The position numbers and the translations under genes were made by a program. Below are positions 23,778 to 37,880 of a stretch of 64,000 nt of DNA, piece after piece. The notes under the pieces are model-generated. The model was not told the origin of the DNA. It made no database searches and saw only the letters and a list, made by a program, of their open reading frames with translations. Positions within the stretch are counted from its first letter, which is position 1. Every line of letters begins with the position of its first letter. This stretch comes from Owenia fusiformis (taxonomy: Eukaryota > Annelida > Polychaeta > Sabellida > Oweniidae), in the NCBI GenBank assembly GCA_903813345.2, contig CAIIXF020000009.1, forward strand, positions 26,076,740 to 26,140,739, written 5' to 3'.

Positions 23778-23893
23778 ATGTCGAAGGAGCGTAGATCGAG
23801 CAAACCTCACGTCAAAAGGACTCTTAGTATCCAGAAAGAGAGGTCCAGAGACGATGATGTGTTCCAACTTCCACTGAAAGGCGGAAATGTCAA
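23778..23893 (+). CDS. possible first coding exon of an unidentified gene
   Basis: ATG in an adequate context (AAAATATGT) opens 38 codons, MSKERRSSKPHVKRTLSIQK and ERSRDDDVFQLPLKGGNV, and then two bases before a perfect donor gtaagt. The peptide is basic and serine-rich with RTLS and RRSS sites, typical of a cytoplasmic N-terminus. I do not recognise the family and could not find a convincing second exon downstream. It is not the N-terminus of NPRL3, the human neighbour of MPG. It may be the start of a gene with a very long first intron, or chance. Confidence 0.4.
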
Positions 23894-26060
23894 GTAAGTG
23901 TCAAAAAGATGAATGATGAAAGAAAATGATTGTTTCAATATTTTCGTGGATAAAAGGTAGTTCTATACCATTTAGAATTGTTCTGGAATGAGTAACAGTA
24001 TGTCGTGGAGCTGAAAAATAACACGGGACTCTAATTACGAAGTCGTTTTAATTTTTTAACATTCTGATAATTCATAAGACTATTAGTGTCGATGACACAA
24101 TTTATCCGTTACATCAATGTGTGATTGCTGGTTGTATAGATCTACTTTGAAGTTTCTGTTTTGGACTGTTCTGATTCACTAGAACTATTCACAACATGTT
24201 CCGATATGTATGTCATTGTCTACCTGCACATTTATTTAGTCATTGAGGTTCTGCTCATAGGCCAGCTTATATATAAGGTATATATATTATAAGGTGTATT
24301 AGGAGTTACAAATACAAATGTTTAATTCATATATTCAACTAAGCATGTAGAGTAAAATGTGCATTTCAAATAAACATTACTTGCTTTTCTCAAATTACAG
24401 AAAAAAGAAGATCTTGCTTTGCTTGCATTTATACTGTACTAAAGTGCATTAAAGTGCATAAGCTTGTGTATGTATAAGGGGATATAAGGTTTAATAACTA
24501 GACTCTAATCCTGCTTGACATATGTCCTTGAAGTTCTTGCTATTTTGTTTATATCCAAAGCAAGAATTGAAAATAAGCCAAAATGTAAACACTTCTGTTT
24601 TTTATGGTCCCATTGTCTATACTATAAAATAACCTCATAAAAGCCTACATTGCCATAAATTGGTATCAGAATAATTCATTTTTATCATTCATCTACTTTA
24701 TCCATGAAAATGGAAAAATTATGCTTTTTGTAATATACTTTTATATGGCCTTCAAAATATTACTTTTGGACCTCTGGGAATTCTGTCTAGTCCCCATTAA
24801 GAATATTACCAGCAAGATTGCAAATTCACTCAGGCAACAATGTTAACTCAGGTCCATAGCTAGTTATTCCAAAAATTGACAACTTTGGCCCACAAAATAA
24901 AATCACTTTTTTGGCGGGGGGGGGGGGGGGAGGTGCCCTCGCTTCCCCACATTCTTGATTTCAGGTACCACCATTGGGATAGATAAGAATTGTACACATG
25001 TTGTAGGTGATCTACATATATGAGGATCCCAATGAGTATGTTCTTTCAAGATCATTGTTATTGTTATACCCTAACAGGACTTGCAGTATTATTACTGTTG
25101 TTATTATTATTTGGTTAACCATGCAATACTACAATAACTGCTATGAGAAGTCATCATCCTATGGCCTCATATACCCTACATCCCATTGTCTGGAAAGAAC
25201 CTTCTCAACTTGTAATCTTGTGTTACTGTTATATGAGTTTAGCATTGTGGATAGAAAATAAATGAGAAATGTATTTTTTCAACTTCTACCATGACACACA
25301 ACCTTGGTTTTGTTTTGGCCATGGGCTTTCAATTAGAGTCTAATTGTTGAAAACCCATTTTTTGGCCCATGGGATTTTTAGATAAATCAATTAGGTAGAT
25401 TATAGTGCTGTCACAGCTTGGATGCTTTTGCATTTGAAAAAAATGTACCATGGTTACTTGATAATCAATAAAATGTATTTACACTTTTGTTGGAAACCTA
25501 AATGGTTGTGCACCACGATAAATGCTATGGAATATTAATTGTATTGTAAACTTATATCTCATTGCTTTTGCTTGCTTCATAGATATTACATTTCATGTTG
25601 AAGGCTTGCAGGCTAGGAGTGCAGACAGATATCATATCACAGTTAGTCATTCTATAATATGCCTAAAAGTGGGTATGTAATAGTGGTTCAACACCCCCCC
25701 CCCCCCGCCCTCTCTAAGGATCTGTTTATAACCATGGGGGACATATGTTTATCATTCATCTACTTTCATCCATTCAAAATGAAATATTAAGACTCAGAAG
25801 TGAGAAGTGTAGTAGAATACGGAATGAAGGGTGGGGCATTATAGGGGGTGAATCTGGGGGGCAACAATTTTTTGAGGCCCTAATTTGGGAGTACTACTTG
25901 GCCTTTTAGGGCCTTATCTTTTGATTTGAAGTCAAATATTCAAGAAAATAGGCCTTAAATTTTCAAAATTTGGTTTTAGGGGGGACATTTTGCTTCTATG
26001 AAAACATTGTAATTGTACAGGGTGAATAGATGGGGTTGGGGTTGTACATCATGGAACAGG
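23894..26060. other. no gene seen
   Basis: AT-rich with a G-run at about 24917-24930 and a C-run near 25696. No exon is supported on either strand. Confidence 0.5.
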
Positions 26061-26061
26061 C

Positions 26062-26225
26062 ACTTAGAGACAGTGATATAATAAAACAAATATTTCATTC
26101 TACTTTCAGTGATTACCTGTGACACTTTGAGTGACACTTTCACAAGATGATATTCCACTAGACATTTCAAGGAAAATATTACTAAGATACACATGTATTC
26201 ACCTCAATTTGAGTGAAATATTTGC
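26062..26225. repeat. diverged copy of the ACAAATATTTCA palindromic repeat
   Basis: GACAGTGATATAATAAAACA and AATATTTCATTCTACTTTCA at the left, GTATTCACCTCAATTTGAG and TGAAATATTTGCA at the right. It is the same layout as the element at 49386-49545. Confidence 0.65.
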
Positions 26226-29200
26226 ATAGTTTTCAGACATTTAAAGCTGATATTCATCAACTTAAGGTGTGTTTGCTAGGCTGTTTCCTGATGATAGCTG
26301 TATAATAAAAATGATGCATAATACATAATACAACTAGAGTGTAATTATTAACTCATTTAGAAAATCAATTACAGGCAAGTTGACCTGTCAATAGTTTTAT
26401 TATTAATTAGAGCTTATATTATAACACTTGTTGCATATGGGTATGTCATTTAGTATTCAGTCTTACCTTGGTCTCACTTATAACCCCAATAAACCCTATA
26501 AACCCAAGAATTATGCATATGAGCCAGATTTACTCTTCTCCACCTACCTTAAGGAGATATTTGCCTGTAATAGGCAACCTACATTTAAACAACAAAATAT
26601 TATAGGATTACTTTGGCTATTGTAGAATATTGATTACTAGGGAGATGTTCTATTGTTGTGAGATATCTCCCTTTGACAGCTCAGAATCTAGTTTTTTCAG
26701 GTATATCGAGATCATTGGATTTTACATCCTATTTACACAATTTTAAATTAATGGAAACTATGTGCCATTTGCAATTCACTGATCTGATGCAAAGAGAACA
26801 CCCAATAGTGAAATGATGCGATGACCCAAGATGGTTTCAAAATTCAAAGTGAACAAAGAGCTTTTTATTGATATGAATTGAGTTAAAGTTTGTGGTATCA
26901 GAAAAATACCAATGTCGTTATAAACACAAAACAAAATGAGAACCATATTTTCTGTATGAGATACTAAAAATGTATTTCAGGTTTTTATGCCACCATCATA
27001 AGTGGTAACATAGTTTTAGTCTTTAATTTGTTATTGGCGGTTGGGGTTCGGCATTCAGTATTTGGTGGTCAGCAGTTGGCGTATGTAACAAATTACATGA
27101 CATTTGTAACAAATGGCAGGTGGTGACATTTCGCATGTTAATGCCTTGTTTCTAAATGTGCCTAGTGACAAACTCAAAAGCAGTTCACTTTGCAAGTATC
27201 TGCTCCATAACCTTGGTGATGCTTATTACATTTATGTATAATCCATTCTCTGTAATGCAATTATCAACTTTATATGTGTCCCTTGAGAATCTCCAGTCTT
27301 AAAGTAATCATTATTAATTGAGAAAATGTATGTAGCTTTGCACTGGGGAGTGGGGGGGTTGTCAGTATTATCTATATTTGGTTACTTCTGGAGGCTAGAA
27401 ATAAGCATTAAAATTGTAGGAGAAGCTTTATTTTAGGGATGTGAAGCCTAACTCTTCCAAGGGTCTATGTCTATATGGCTAATGAATTGAAGTAAAAAAG
27501 GAGTCCACAGATGACCATTGATCCATGAGCCATAGAAGCATCATAGAACATGTAAAGGCAGCAAAATTGATGTTTTTTTCTAGAAAACCAATAAGATAAG
27601 TCCAAGAAATAGGAGAAATTAATAGATGAATCTCAATGGATAACAGATAAAACAAATTTTATCTGGGTAATATTTCGATCTAAGGATTCTATGATTGTCT
27701 TTTGATGTTTCCTGTTGAATTGCAGTAGTAATACAATAGTATGAAGGGAGTATTCTTTATAAGACTACGGCATTGTGTTGTTCTGTTTTCTTAATATCTT
27801 AGGATATGAAAAGCACTGGCGGATCTGAGGGGTGGTGGCCCAAATTATTGTTAAGGAGCCCGATTTACGGGGCCTGAATTTTTAATTTTAAGCCAAATTA
27901 TCAAGAAAATCTTCCATTTTTTTTAATACTTCGAAATTTCCCCCCCCCCTTGTTGGTTCCTGGATCCGCCCCTGAAAAGAGCCCTTTGATAGATAGAGAG
28001 GAGGATGGGGTATACAGGGGCTTATACTAAAAAGAAATAGAATAAGAAATTAAAAATAGAGTTTTGAATTTGTCAAGATCTAAATTGCCCCAAAAGTAGT
28101 TGACATGGAAAGGGTGAAACAACTAAATTTTATTATTATCAGCGAACAATAGAAGACCTTTATAGATTCTCAATATGTCTTCCGCATTTGAACTGAATGT
28201 TTTATATAAATGTGAACTTATGTTTTAATACAGACCAACAGATCTTCATGTTCAGTTGGTTCAGTAATGCCAGTTAAACCGGTTAAACCTGAGAGACTCA
28301 TATGTCCAACACTGTTAATAATGCGATACGTTTTCAATTAAGGAAGAATTGTTGTACAGTGTGCTGTAAATTATCATGTGACAGTCTGCGTCCCTTGATG
28401 TTTGCATCAAATTGCTATTATATTCTCATGGTAGAATCCTGATCTGCACTAATTCATAACAATTAGGATTGTTTGACATGGCATCTACAATTTTGTAATT
28501 TTAAACTATATTTGGTGCATTCTAAGTTGATTAAAAAATTAACTTACTTAATTTGAGATGTTGAAACATAAATTGCATAGTTCATGTTACTGTACAGTTT
28601 GTGAAACATAAATCCATAACATAACCTATAACAATCAATGTTGCAATCAAAGTCAGTAAATTCCACGTCAAAATCAATATGAGGTTGAAATAGTTTGTTT
28701 TGTTTGATTACATCGGAAAAGTTGATTAAATTATGCAAAAGTTAGAAAGGCAAAGTTGTAGCTGCTAGGCAACAGTTAGATGGAGTTTTTAACACATTTC
28801 CTGAAAGAAGGTCAGAGTGAATTCCTTTTATAATTTCTTTTCTCATCTGAGCACCTAAAAAATTTAAATATGAACACCTGTGTATCCGAACACTTTAGAG
28901 TGGCGTTCTGATAATAAAGCTTTACTATAATTTTCTTTAGGGAATTCAAAATGTTCTATCTTTCACTTTATCAAGAGTCAATCGACTATGTAGAATCGCA
29001 GACTCTTAAATCATTTCTAATAGCAGGGAAATCTTGTGAATCAATCATAGAATCGTGTAGAGTAGATGTGAGTTATAGCATTCCTTGATCTTGGTATCAT
29101 TGTTCAAATACTTATTGATTGCATCCTGTTATCATGATGACTTCTATTGCTGCAACTTATATTACGCTTTATCCTATGCCAAGTAGAGTTTTAGGGAGAT

Positions 29201-29783
29201 AAGTTGTTAAGATATATCCCGTATCCTGATTTTGAGGTTTCCATATCCTGAACCTCCATATCTCCCGCTCCAGGGCATATCTTCCCGCTTCGAAAATTAT
29301 TTTTTTTAAATTTTAAAAAATTGAAAAAAAGAAAAAATGTGAAAAAATAAAAAAATAAAAATTTGAAAACATAGAAAAAATAGAAAAAAATTAGAAAAAT
29401 TGAAAAATAAAAAAAATTGAAAAAAAAATCGAAAGAAAATTAGAAAACTCTATTTGGTATAGAATAAAGCAGTTATGTACGGTCGGTTTGGATATTGGGT
29501 TCATCCCTAGTGAGATATGCACATCTACCTTCAGTCCCTACGGTCCCTCAGGTAGATATATATATCTCCCTCTGGATAAACCCCATATCCAAAACCTCCC
29601 AGTTCATAACCCTTATATATTCTATTGCAGCAGTTTCACTAGAATTTCTCACAACAGGCTAAATAAATGAAAACAATGGGAAAAATTAATGGAAATCATA
29701 AATTTAACAATGTAAAGTTGAAAGTCCCTAAAAACAGCTGCCAATGAAACCCCTGCTATTGCATCAAAAGTCTGTCAGAAGAG
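26226..29783. other. no gene seen; family A copy and A-rich tract inside
   Basis: Contains a family A copy (26986-27150), a partial CAGTAAAACC-type fragment near 28850-28930 and an A-rich low-complexity tract at 29300-29450. No coding exon recognised. Confidence 0.5.
26986..27150 (+). repeat. family A repeat, longer copy
   Basis: Starts ATGCCACCATCATAAGTGGT, ends AATGGCAGGTGGTGACATTT and CGCATGTTAATGCCTTG. About 165 bp, longer than other copies because of an internal duplication around TTGTAACAAAT. Confidence 0.7.
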
Positions 29784-31818
29784 CAGAGCTGTCAAGTGTC
29801 CCGCGAATGGCGGGATTATCCCGCGAATTTGATCAAAATTAGGCTAATTCGCGTGTCCCGCATTGTCCCGCGAAGTCCCGCAAAATGTGGCTTTGACCTC
29901 CGCGAATTTCCGAAATTGTTGCAATCCCCTATATTTTGATTATCTTATCTTATATAAGAAGCTAAGTTTTTGCACTTTTGAGGAGTAAAGTTTACCTAAT
30001 TTTAAGTACCTAGCATGCTGTTGTTTGGTATCAAAATAAAGGGGAAGGGTTCAACTCTCATTTTAATTACGAAAATAGGGATGTAGGTCACAAATAGTTC
30101 AAACGTTGGCCTTTTTACTACCCGTGTGGCCTTCATCTCAGAACTGAGCAAATGTTAGCAAACGCGAGTTACAATAAATGTACGCTGATATCTAGAAAGG
30201 GTTTGTATAAAAAACCGGGTACCGGGTAGTAAATCCTCCATGCTGGGTTCAAACTTGGTACCCGGTACCCGGTCCAAAAAAACGGGTACCCAAAAAACGA
30301 AAAATACGAATAAATAACATAATTAGATTATGAGAAAACGTGTAAGATTTGTTTTGAATTTGCAAAAATGTATGTAACATGATTCAAAATTGAGCTAGAA
30401 GCTTCAAATAAAAAGCATATTTTAAGGCACTTTTCTTCCTCTATCGTTATGGCCATATTTTCATTGGTTATGGGGGGGGGTGCGATCGCACCATCGCACC
30501 CTCTCCTGGCTACGCCTTTGACATTGTAAGACATAACAATTTACAATTCAGTGGACATTTTGTCATAAATTGGGATAACTTAAATTATCATTAATAATCA
30601 AAATCTTACACGTTGCATCATGCAAATTAACACACGTCACCTCTCTGCTAAAGCAACGATAGCTATTTACAGATTTAAATCATAATCAAAACAATTCACG
30701 TACCAACATACGAACTATTGAAAATAGAGTAAGATTGATTTGTCTTGTTTTTCAAATCGTCTTACAATGTCATTGGCGTAGCCAGGTGGGGGTGCGATCG
30801 CACCCCCCCCCTTCATTACCAATGGAAATATGACCAAGATGATAGAGGAAGAAAAGAGCCTTAAAATGCTTTTTATTTGAAGCTTCTAGCTCAATTTTGA
30901 AGGAAGTTACATACATTTTTGTAAATTCAAAACAAATCTTACACGTTTTCTAATGATCTAATTATGTTGTGTATTCGTATATTTCGTTTTTTTGGGTTTT
31001 TTCGATCGGGTACCAAGTTTGAACCCAGCATGGAGGATTTACTACCCGGTACCCGGTTTTTTATACAAACCCTATCTAGAAAATTTACCTCATTCCCTAT
31101 ACTTTGATGTAGATTAATCGAGCCCCTATATCATGGGCTTTCAATTGAAAGCCCATGCCTACAGTATATGAATAGGTACATTTTAATATATAACATTATG
31201 GGGGTAAGCGTTTCATAGTTGGTCACGACGCCAGAAGTGCAAAGTATTGTTCCGAATTTTTGAATTTCGTGTTAGATTACGGTAATCACACCTGAAGCAT
31301 GGTTTTTGTTTTTGATAAATTACAATAAAGTTTAATAATATTCCTATGCGTATTTTGTGAAATTGTGTTGACGTTTATTTAAGTTACAATGTAACGGTGC
31401 AATATATTTGATTAATCAGTATCTGAAAGTTTGATTTAAGTACTTCTACACGCTTTTACATTAGTCCCAATCACGCAAATCCCTTTAATGTCCCGGGACA
31501 TCCTGCAAATTTAGGTGGATGTCCCGCGAAATCCCGCAAATTTAGGGCACTTTGTCTAAAAAAATCTGTCCCTCTATGAAGTTTTTGGTGGTACACCTGT
31601 TAACTGTCCCGCAATTAGGGTGTTTGTCCCTTGAATGGTCCCGCGAAATCCCGCGAATTTGATACAAAAAATCTCCTATTAGCGCAATCACGCAAATCCC
31701 TTAAATATCCCGCAAAATCCCGCGAATTTAGTAGATGTCCCGCAAAATCCCGCGAATTTTGGGCACTGGGTCTAAAAAATCTGTCCCGCGAGAAAATCTT
31801 TAGGGGTTGACAGTACTG
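29784..31818. mobile_element. hAT-like element rich in TCCCGCGAA words, carrying a nested insertion
   Basis: The left end CAGAGCTGTCAAGTG and the right end GGGTTGACAGTACTG are inverted relatives (10 of 12 outer bases). GAAGAG lies directly outside both ends, a partial target duplication. Both sub-terminal zones (29795-29890 and 31470-31790) are full of TCCCGCGAATTT-type words. Without the nested foldback at 30189-31072 the element is about 1.15 kb and non-coding. Confidence 0.65.
30199..31072. mobile_element. 874-bp foldback element with 10-bp target duplication
   Basis: The left arm begins GGGTTTGTATAAAAAACCGG; the right arm is its near-exact inverse. The arms extend about 330 bp each around a short loop. 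The 10-bp direct repeat TATCTAGAAA flanks it exactly (30189-30198 and 31073-31082). Long inverted repeats with a 9-10 bp duplication are typical of Mutator-like elements. No transposase inside. GGGTGCGATCGCACC words sit near the inner end of both arms. Confidence 0.88.
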
Positions 31819-33824
31819 GAAGAGAATAAAATTTCAGAATCTGAAGCTGCGCAAAACATTGACTATTGCTTTTGACTGTGATTTCCTACTAAGATAAGAA
31901 CGTAATTTAGATCTATTATATATTGGGAAATGTAGCATGGGTAAACCTGTATATCTTTTTAAATCGTTCATAGAGATCATTATTTTTTTGTTATAACATC
32001 TGCATTTGATATACCCTGGGTCAGAGCTTAATATATGCTCAGGAGATGCTTACGGATCCACCCAGTTTTGCTCCATCCATTCAAATAGACTTGATAAACT
32101 ACAGGGTGAGTTAGAAATGAATTGGGGTAACAGCGCATCAGCAGTTAATCCAAGAGAGAAATAAAACTGAAGATGACTCTCCTAAATTACGAGATCAAAT
32201 TGTTGAGGAGTGCTATGAATTGTAAAATGTATAACAAGCTGCTGAGTACCTTTAAGAGATCAATACTAATGAAAGTATGTGGATTTAAAAGATTTCCCGA
32301 TGTTGAAATGCTCTATTCACTTATAATTAAACATAGAATATTATTCAGTCTTGTAATTGAGTTTTTGCAATACCTGACTTGATACCTTATAAATTACAAC
32401 TACTCGCTGTAATATTATGTTGCATCCATTGCGTCATGGTCATGGGATTGTGAATTATAAGTTAACCTGTAGTGAAAAATCTTTATGATGCAATTATTTT
32501 ACTTATGTTTCATTTTATATTCTCAGTTAAGGTGAGCTTTGTTGGAGGAATTTGAAGTCTGTGTATGCATGGTAATGATCTATAAACGAATAATTCAATT
32601 GAATTAACCAAATTAATTTTTCTAATTAGACTACCTTATATGATTTCGAATAGAATCTGATTCCACTCATACCTTGAAAATCCTGTTGTTCATAATATTT
32701 CCTATTTCTATTTCGAAGTATACAATATTTATCTAGATGTAGACTGGGTGAATTGTATACTTATAGATGTTACATACAATAATTAGGAAGAGTAATAGGT
32801 GATTTCAGGAAACAAAGGTTAATAGAAGTATTGTATGGTATGGTATTGTAACTTATGATATGATTGCATCGTATCCTGTCTTATAGCATGTATTACATTT
32901 TTGCATTTTGTATGACATCATTGCTACCATTTACCATTATGGAGAACAATTCTGCTACATGACATAAATCTTGGGTTGATATGATCTTCATGGACATTGG
33001 CCAATATTTCTGCAATTCAAAATATAAATATTATGTATGTGAAATTCTCGATTAGATGTGAACTCGTCGATGTTGCTGCTATGTTTCATAATAAATTAGA
33101 TTCATGAGCATGCTTAGAAGTAGATATTAAATATTGATAGTACTGATGAAATGTACATTCAGGAAGGCGAGTATGTATAAAGGATGCTTGAACATGGACG
33201 CCTGGACGGGGAATCCATTTAATTATACAGTATTTGGAATTGTGTTGCAAAGTTGACTGAATTGCGCTGTGCGCTGTATGTTGTATGGATTTCTCAATCA
33301 GGATTGCTTTAATGGTTGTTTGCCAGTAATGGTGGTTGCATGAATAAATGGCACAAAATGTACTTTGGTCAGTTACTATATTTAGAATTCGTCTATATAT
33401 TTCCCAATTTTTCCAAGAAACTGACTGTCTTCTCAGCATATGTGGAGTTCTCTTAAATGAACAGCTTTCAAGGATAAGGTATAATATATTCATAAATGAG
33501 TTCAACCAACTTTGTTGCATTCTTTCAATAAAAGAATAATATGCTGGTACTCATTGTGTTGTTTACAGCTTCAGTTATCTTCTGAAAATGAGTATATTAA
33601 AAGATTGATGCTATTGCCTTTAAACACAGACATCTGCTTTATTCCCAACTATACTAAGAGCAAAATTATACATTTTCTGTCTACCCATAATTTGCATTAC
33701 TAATTCACTCTCTCCTCTGACTTGTAGATAATTTATAGTTTTGATGCTGATCTTAATGAGCTCAAGGGTAGCAGTCTACATTTTATTATAGGAGTTGAAT
33801 GTCAAATGTGAACCAGTGGTCTCC
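31819..33824. other. no gene seen
   Basis: AT-rich. Short frames occur but none has splice sites or family similarity. Confidence 0.5.
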
Positions 33825-34012
33825 CAGCATTAAAGCAAGTGGGCGCAGCACCTACTTGAGATTTTGAAAACAGCCTCGCACCCACCTGAAAATCCATTTG
33901 CACCCACTTGAAAATGAGAAAAAATCATGAAAAATTGGCATATTTTGACCAATTTTGGTCTGAATTGTGAAAATGAGCATTTTGCACCCACAAAAATCCT
34001 GGGGAGATCACT
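33825..34012. repeat. family B repeat (GCACCCACTTGAAAATG)
   Basis: Words GTCTCCCAGCATTAAAGCA, GCACCCACCTGAAAATCCAT and GGGGAGATCACTG. Related copies lie at 42207-42378 (same strand) and 57826-58002 (reverse). Confidence 0.7.
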
Positions 34013-37000
34013 GTGAACACAGACATCTGCTTTATTCCCAACTTACTAAGAGTAAAATAAATCATTTCACTGTATACTCAGTATATATAGGTCATTTTGT
34101 TTTGCTGTTGATCTTAATAAGCTCATGTACAGTTTCTTATAATTGCTGTTAGTTGAATATTAAATGAATGTCAGCTACAGTACTGATTAGCAGAAAATGT
34201 TGCATCAACTAGTTAATTTGTGCACAGACTTGAATAGAATTGCTTAATTATATTCTATTCTCTGAAATTATTCATCAATGAATACAATAATTCATCTCCT
34301 AAATTATTCATTATTAAACATAAAAGCTGCAATGAAACATTCGCTTAAGTTTCTCTATGTCAATTGCTAAATCAGAGCATGAATGATTTCATTTAGATAA
34401 TGTCGTTTGCTATTATTATTAATCAGGTATAAAAGTTGTCACACTTGATTAATAGTAACCCCATATATGTTTTATAGATATCCTGCTTTGGTGAATGTAG
34501 AATCATTTGAAAATAGTCTATAATTAGGAGACCATGATTTTACATTTCATGTACAAGTTCTTCAAATCAGTGCTAACTTAACCTCCATATTTCACAATAT
34601 GGAATCAAAAGCCTCGGAATCATCCAAACTGGACCAACTGATTATGTCTATGAACAGAAAAGATAAAGTGAAGACATTCATCAGCAAAAAATGGCCACCT
34701 GGAAATCCATTAGGGGCTTTGTACAGATATAGAATTTTTATTTCTTTTTTTCTCCTAAGTTTTTTTTTTTATTATATTCAAATAAAAGGTTGCAAAGTAG
34801 ATGCAAATATGGCACTTTTTTATATTTTATCAATTCCTTGAAAATGATTCTCCAAATCTGGGAGTTTGGGAAAATAAATCAAATGAAGTGTTTTATTGAA
34901 GGAAGTTACTCACAGTTGAACATCTAACGAAGGCTTAATTTTCCTTGATGATATTGCCTCTAAGTATAATTTCTCTTTTATTTTGATAGAAATCTTATTT
35001 CATACAAATAGATATGAAGATTAACTGTACCATATGGTACATAATGTAGAATTAGGAGACCACATAACTCATTCTTCAGGAAGATCTATATCCAATATCT
35101 ACAAGGATTTGGGTGAAGAAAAATTCATATTTGTCAATAGAACACATACTTTAGAGAATCAGTCAAATATTTTACAACATGACAAAATGATCAATCCCCA
35201 GCGGTATTGAATAATTGATTCAGCTCTACATTCTTCGGAATTAACAACATACTTTGTTGCTGGGTGGTTGCCTGGCAATACATCCCTAGATGAAAGAATG
35301 TGTTGCAGAATGCAATAATGGAAAAGTTGTTTAATTGTGATGAAGCTTAAATGGGACATGTATGTGACACACGGTTTTTAAATTTCTTTTGTCAAAGAAC
35401 AACATTCAATATAGGAGAGAAGTTTGTTTTAAAAAGGCATGATTTTAATTGTCTTCTGAGTTTAAATCAAGAAATAATTTTTCAAAAATATCTACAATTT
35501 AGATGCTCTCTCAAACTAGTTTTGTAGGCAATCACTTCCATTTAGTAGATGGTTGGCTGCAGGTTGTTTGATAATTTTATCAGAAAATAATAAGACCAGA
35601 GTGTTGAGTCTATGAAATTGACAAGATATTTCTCATCAGTATCATTACTTCATACAGTTAACCTGTCTAAACTGAATACTTCTGGGACCCCCCAAAAGTG
35701 TTCAGATTACCAGGTGTTCAAATTTCAAGGTTTTTTATATGTAAGTCAATGGGAGATAAAAGATTTGAGACTGAGAAAAAGTGTTCGCATCGAAAGATGT
35801 TCAAATTACAGAGCTGTTTAGATATTACAGTAGTTTCACTGTAGCTCTAAAAACCATTGAAGTTAAAATATGTTGCAGTCCTTCATCTTTATGTCAACAC
35901 CCAGAAGTGGTAACATTGTTATTATCACCTTTTTGGCAAATTAGGCATTTCGCATCAATAGTCATTGTCATTATCAGTTGTACTTTTGTAACCATTTGCA
36001 ATATCTTATTAGTTGATGACATTTTGTCATATGAATGCCTAGTAATATTCACCTCTTAGTCAACTGAACAAGCCACAATAATTCAAGCAAAAATCCCACT
36101 TTGTTATTAGTATGTCAATATGGAGGTATTGGTAACTCAAATGTTTTGGCACAAATTCTAATATAATATGATTTATACATATTACATAAAAGTGATTTCA
36201 AGTTTGGTGGAATTGGAATGAATCATTTCCCGTATGGGATTACTTGTTATGACAGTTCACTTTCTATAAGTAGAACTTTATTTGTCATGTAAACCTCTGG
36301 GATATTACATCTATTGTTCAGTAGAATTGGAATCGTTCAATCTGTGTAAATTGTTAATGAAAATGACACAAGAATGATTGCTTACAGACAGGGAGATATT
36401 TACATGTTTATAAATGATGAAATTGATCATTATGTTTGACATTCCTGTATCTATTGATGTCAGTTGATTGCAATACTTTTTAAGAGAGAATGACTTGTCT
36501 CATACTCTTTAAATTTAAACTTTGCTTTCGTGGATGATACAGTATTACCTTTCTATTGGTCAGAGGGCCGTGTAAAATATATACCATATTATATTTATAT
36601 TGGTGTTGTTATGGTTTAATCAAGGATAGCAGTTGTGGGGTTTGATGAAATACACAGCCAATAAAATTCAGCGCCGTTTCGGCATCGAAAAAATTCGGCG
36701 CTGTTCCAGCACCGTTTCCAGCACTGAAACCTTTTGACACCAAAATTTGCCACCGGACTAGTCAGTCCATTTGGCACCGAAACGGCGTCGAAAATCAGAT
36801 TGCATTTTGGGGGTATATATAACTTTATTGATAAGGTGGAATTTATTTTTAAGTTCTAAACCCTCATTGGCTTCGGATTTGAAATATCATTTATCTTGAG
36901 AGCTAGAATTTCAATTAGTCTGTAATGATGTCATTTCAACCTACATGGATTATAAGGTTTAGTGTCACTTAGTATTTACATATTCCAGAATTCCATATTT

Positions 37001-37880
37001 CAAAAGCAGAGGAGAATAACTGCATAATTTCTTTTCTGATTTATCTCTAATACGCTAAGAGATAGTTCAGGCTGTGGATCCTATATATCCCAAAATGCAC
37101 AATTTCCAGTTTTCAACAGAATTTGACTATTCGAACAACATGTTCCTTTGAATTTGCAATTTCTGTATGTTTATAAAATGTTGATGCATAACTTTTCAAA
37201 TTGACCTGACCCTGTACAGGCACTTAAAGCACTATATATTTGAATATATGAAATAAACTTTTTGATAATAAAAACTTCTCAAAATGCCAACCTTAAATCA
37301 ATAAATTTAAAACACGCTTGTATAGAATACCATGCATTATTAAAAAGTATTTCTTGGAAAATGCTGCAGAATTTTGATGTTTCATGAAAAGAATTTTGCA
37401 AAACATTTTCCCATGGAACAAACTTGAATGTTTAAACAGTTTTGTTCATTCAGCATTGTGTAGGTGAAAAATATTAATGGATCACAACCACCCTGACCTA
37501 ATAAAGGTCTAGTTTATGTTTTTAGTGTTCTATTTTTAGAAATGCCAGAGCATTATGGAATTCATTGTCACATATTTGAGACTCATTTAGCTTAAGCTAG
37601 AAATTATTACTTTTGTCACATTATTGTAGCTTTCACTGCCAAAAAATATGATGCTTTCATTCTTTATCACTTGTTGCCTTTATTTCATTAGAAAGACACA
37701 TTCCATGGAAATGTATCTTGATACTTTCACATTTATTGCCTTTAACATTGTCTGATGTACCCAATGCATTATAAATGCTTGGACCTAAAAATGGGTATCA
37801 TCGAATGTCTTGATCAAAAGGCCTTATTTTTGACCAGGGTTCTAAAGAATTTTATATATATCATACATACAATATATACA
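34013..37880. other. no gene recognised
   Basis: 34599-34740 encodes MESKASESSKLDQLIMSMNR then KDKVKTFISKKWPPGNPLG, which looks more protein-like than its surroundings. It lacks a good donor or acceptor, so it is not called. 35656-35848 has CAGTTAACCTGTCTAAAC and AATGTTCAAAT-type words of the CAGTAAAACC family. 36660-36790 has GCGCCGTTTCGG words in both orientations. Confidence 0.4.

Noticed and set aside
33086-33520. 144-codon minus-strand frame
   Set aside because: No domain, no repeated conservation signal and no splice context; expected by chance in 64 kb.
34599-34841. Protein-like frame MESKASESSKLDQL with KKWPPGNPLG
   Set aside because: No acceptor, donor or recognised family; the end of the frame runs into low-complexity T-rich sequence.
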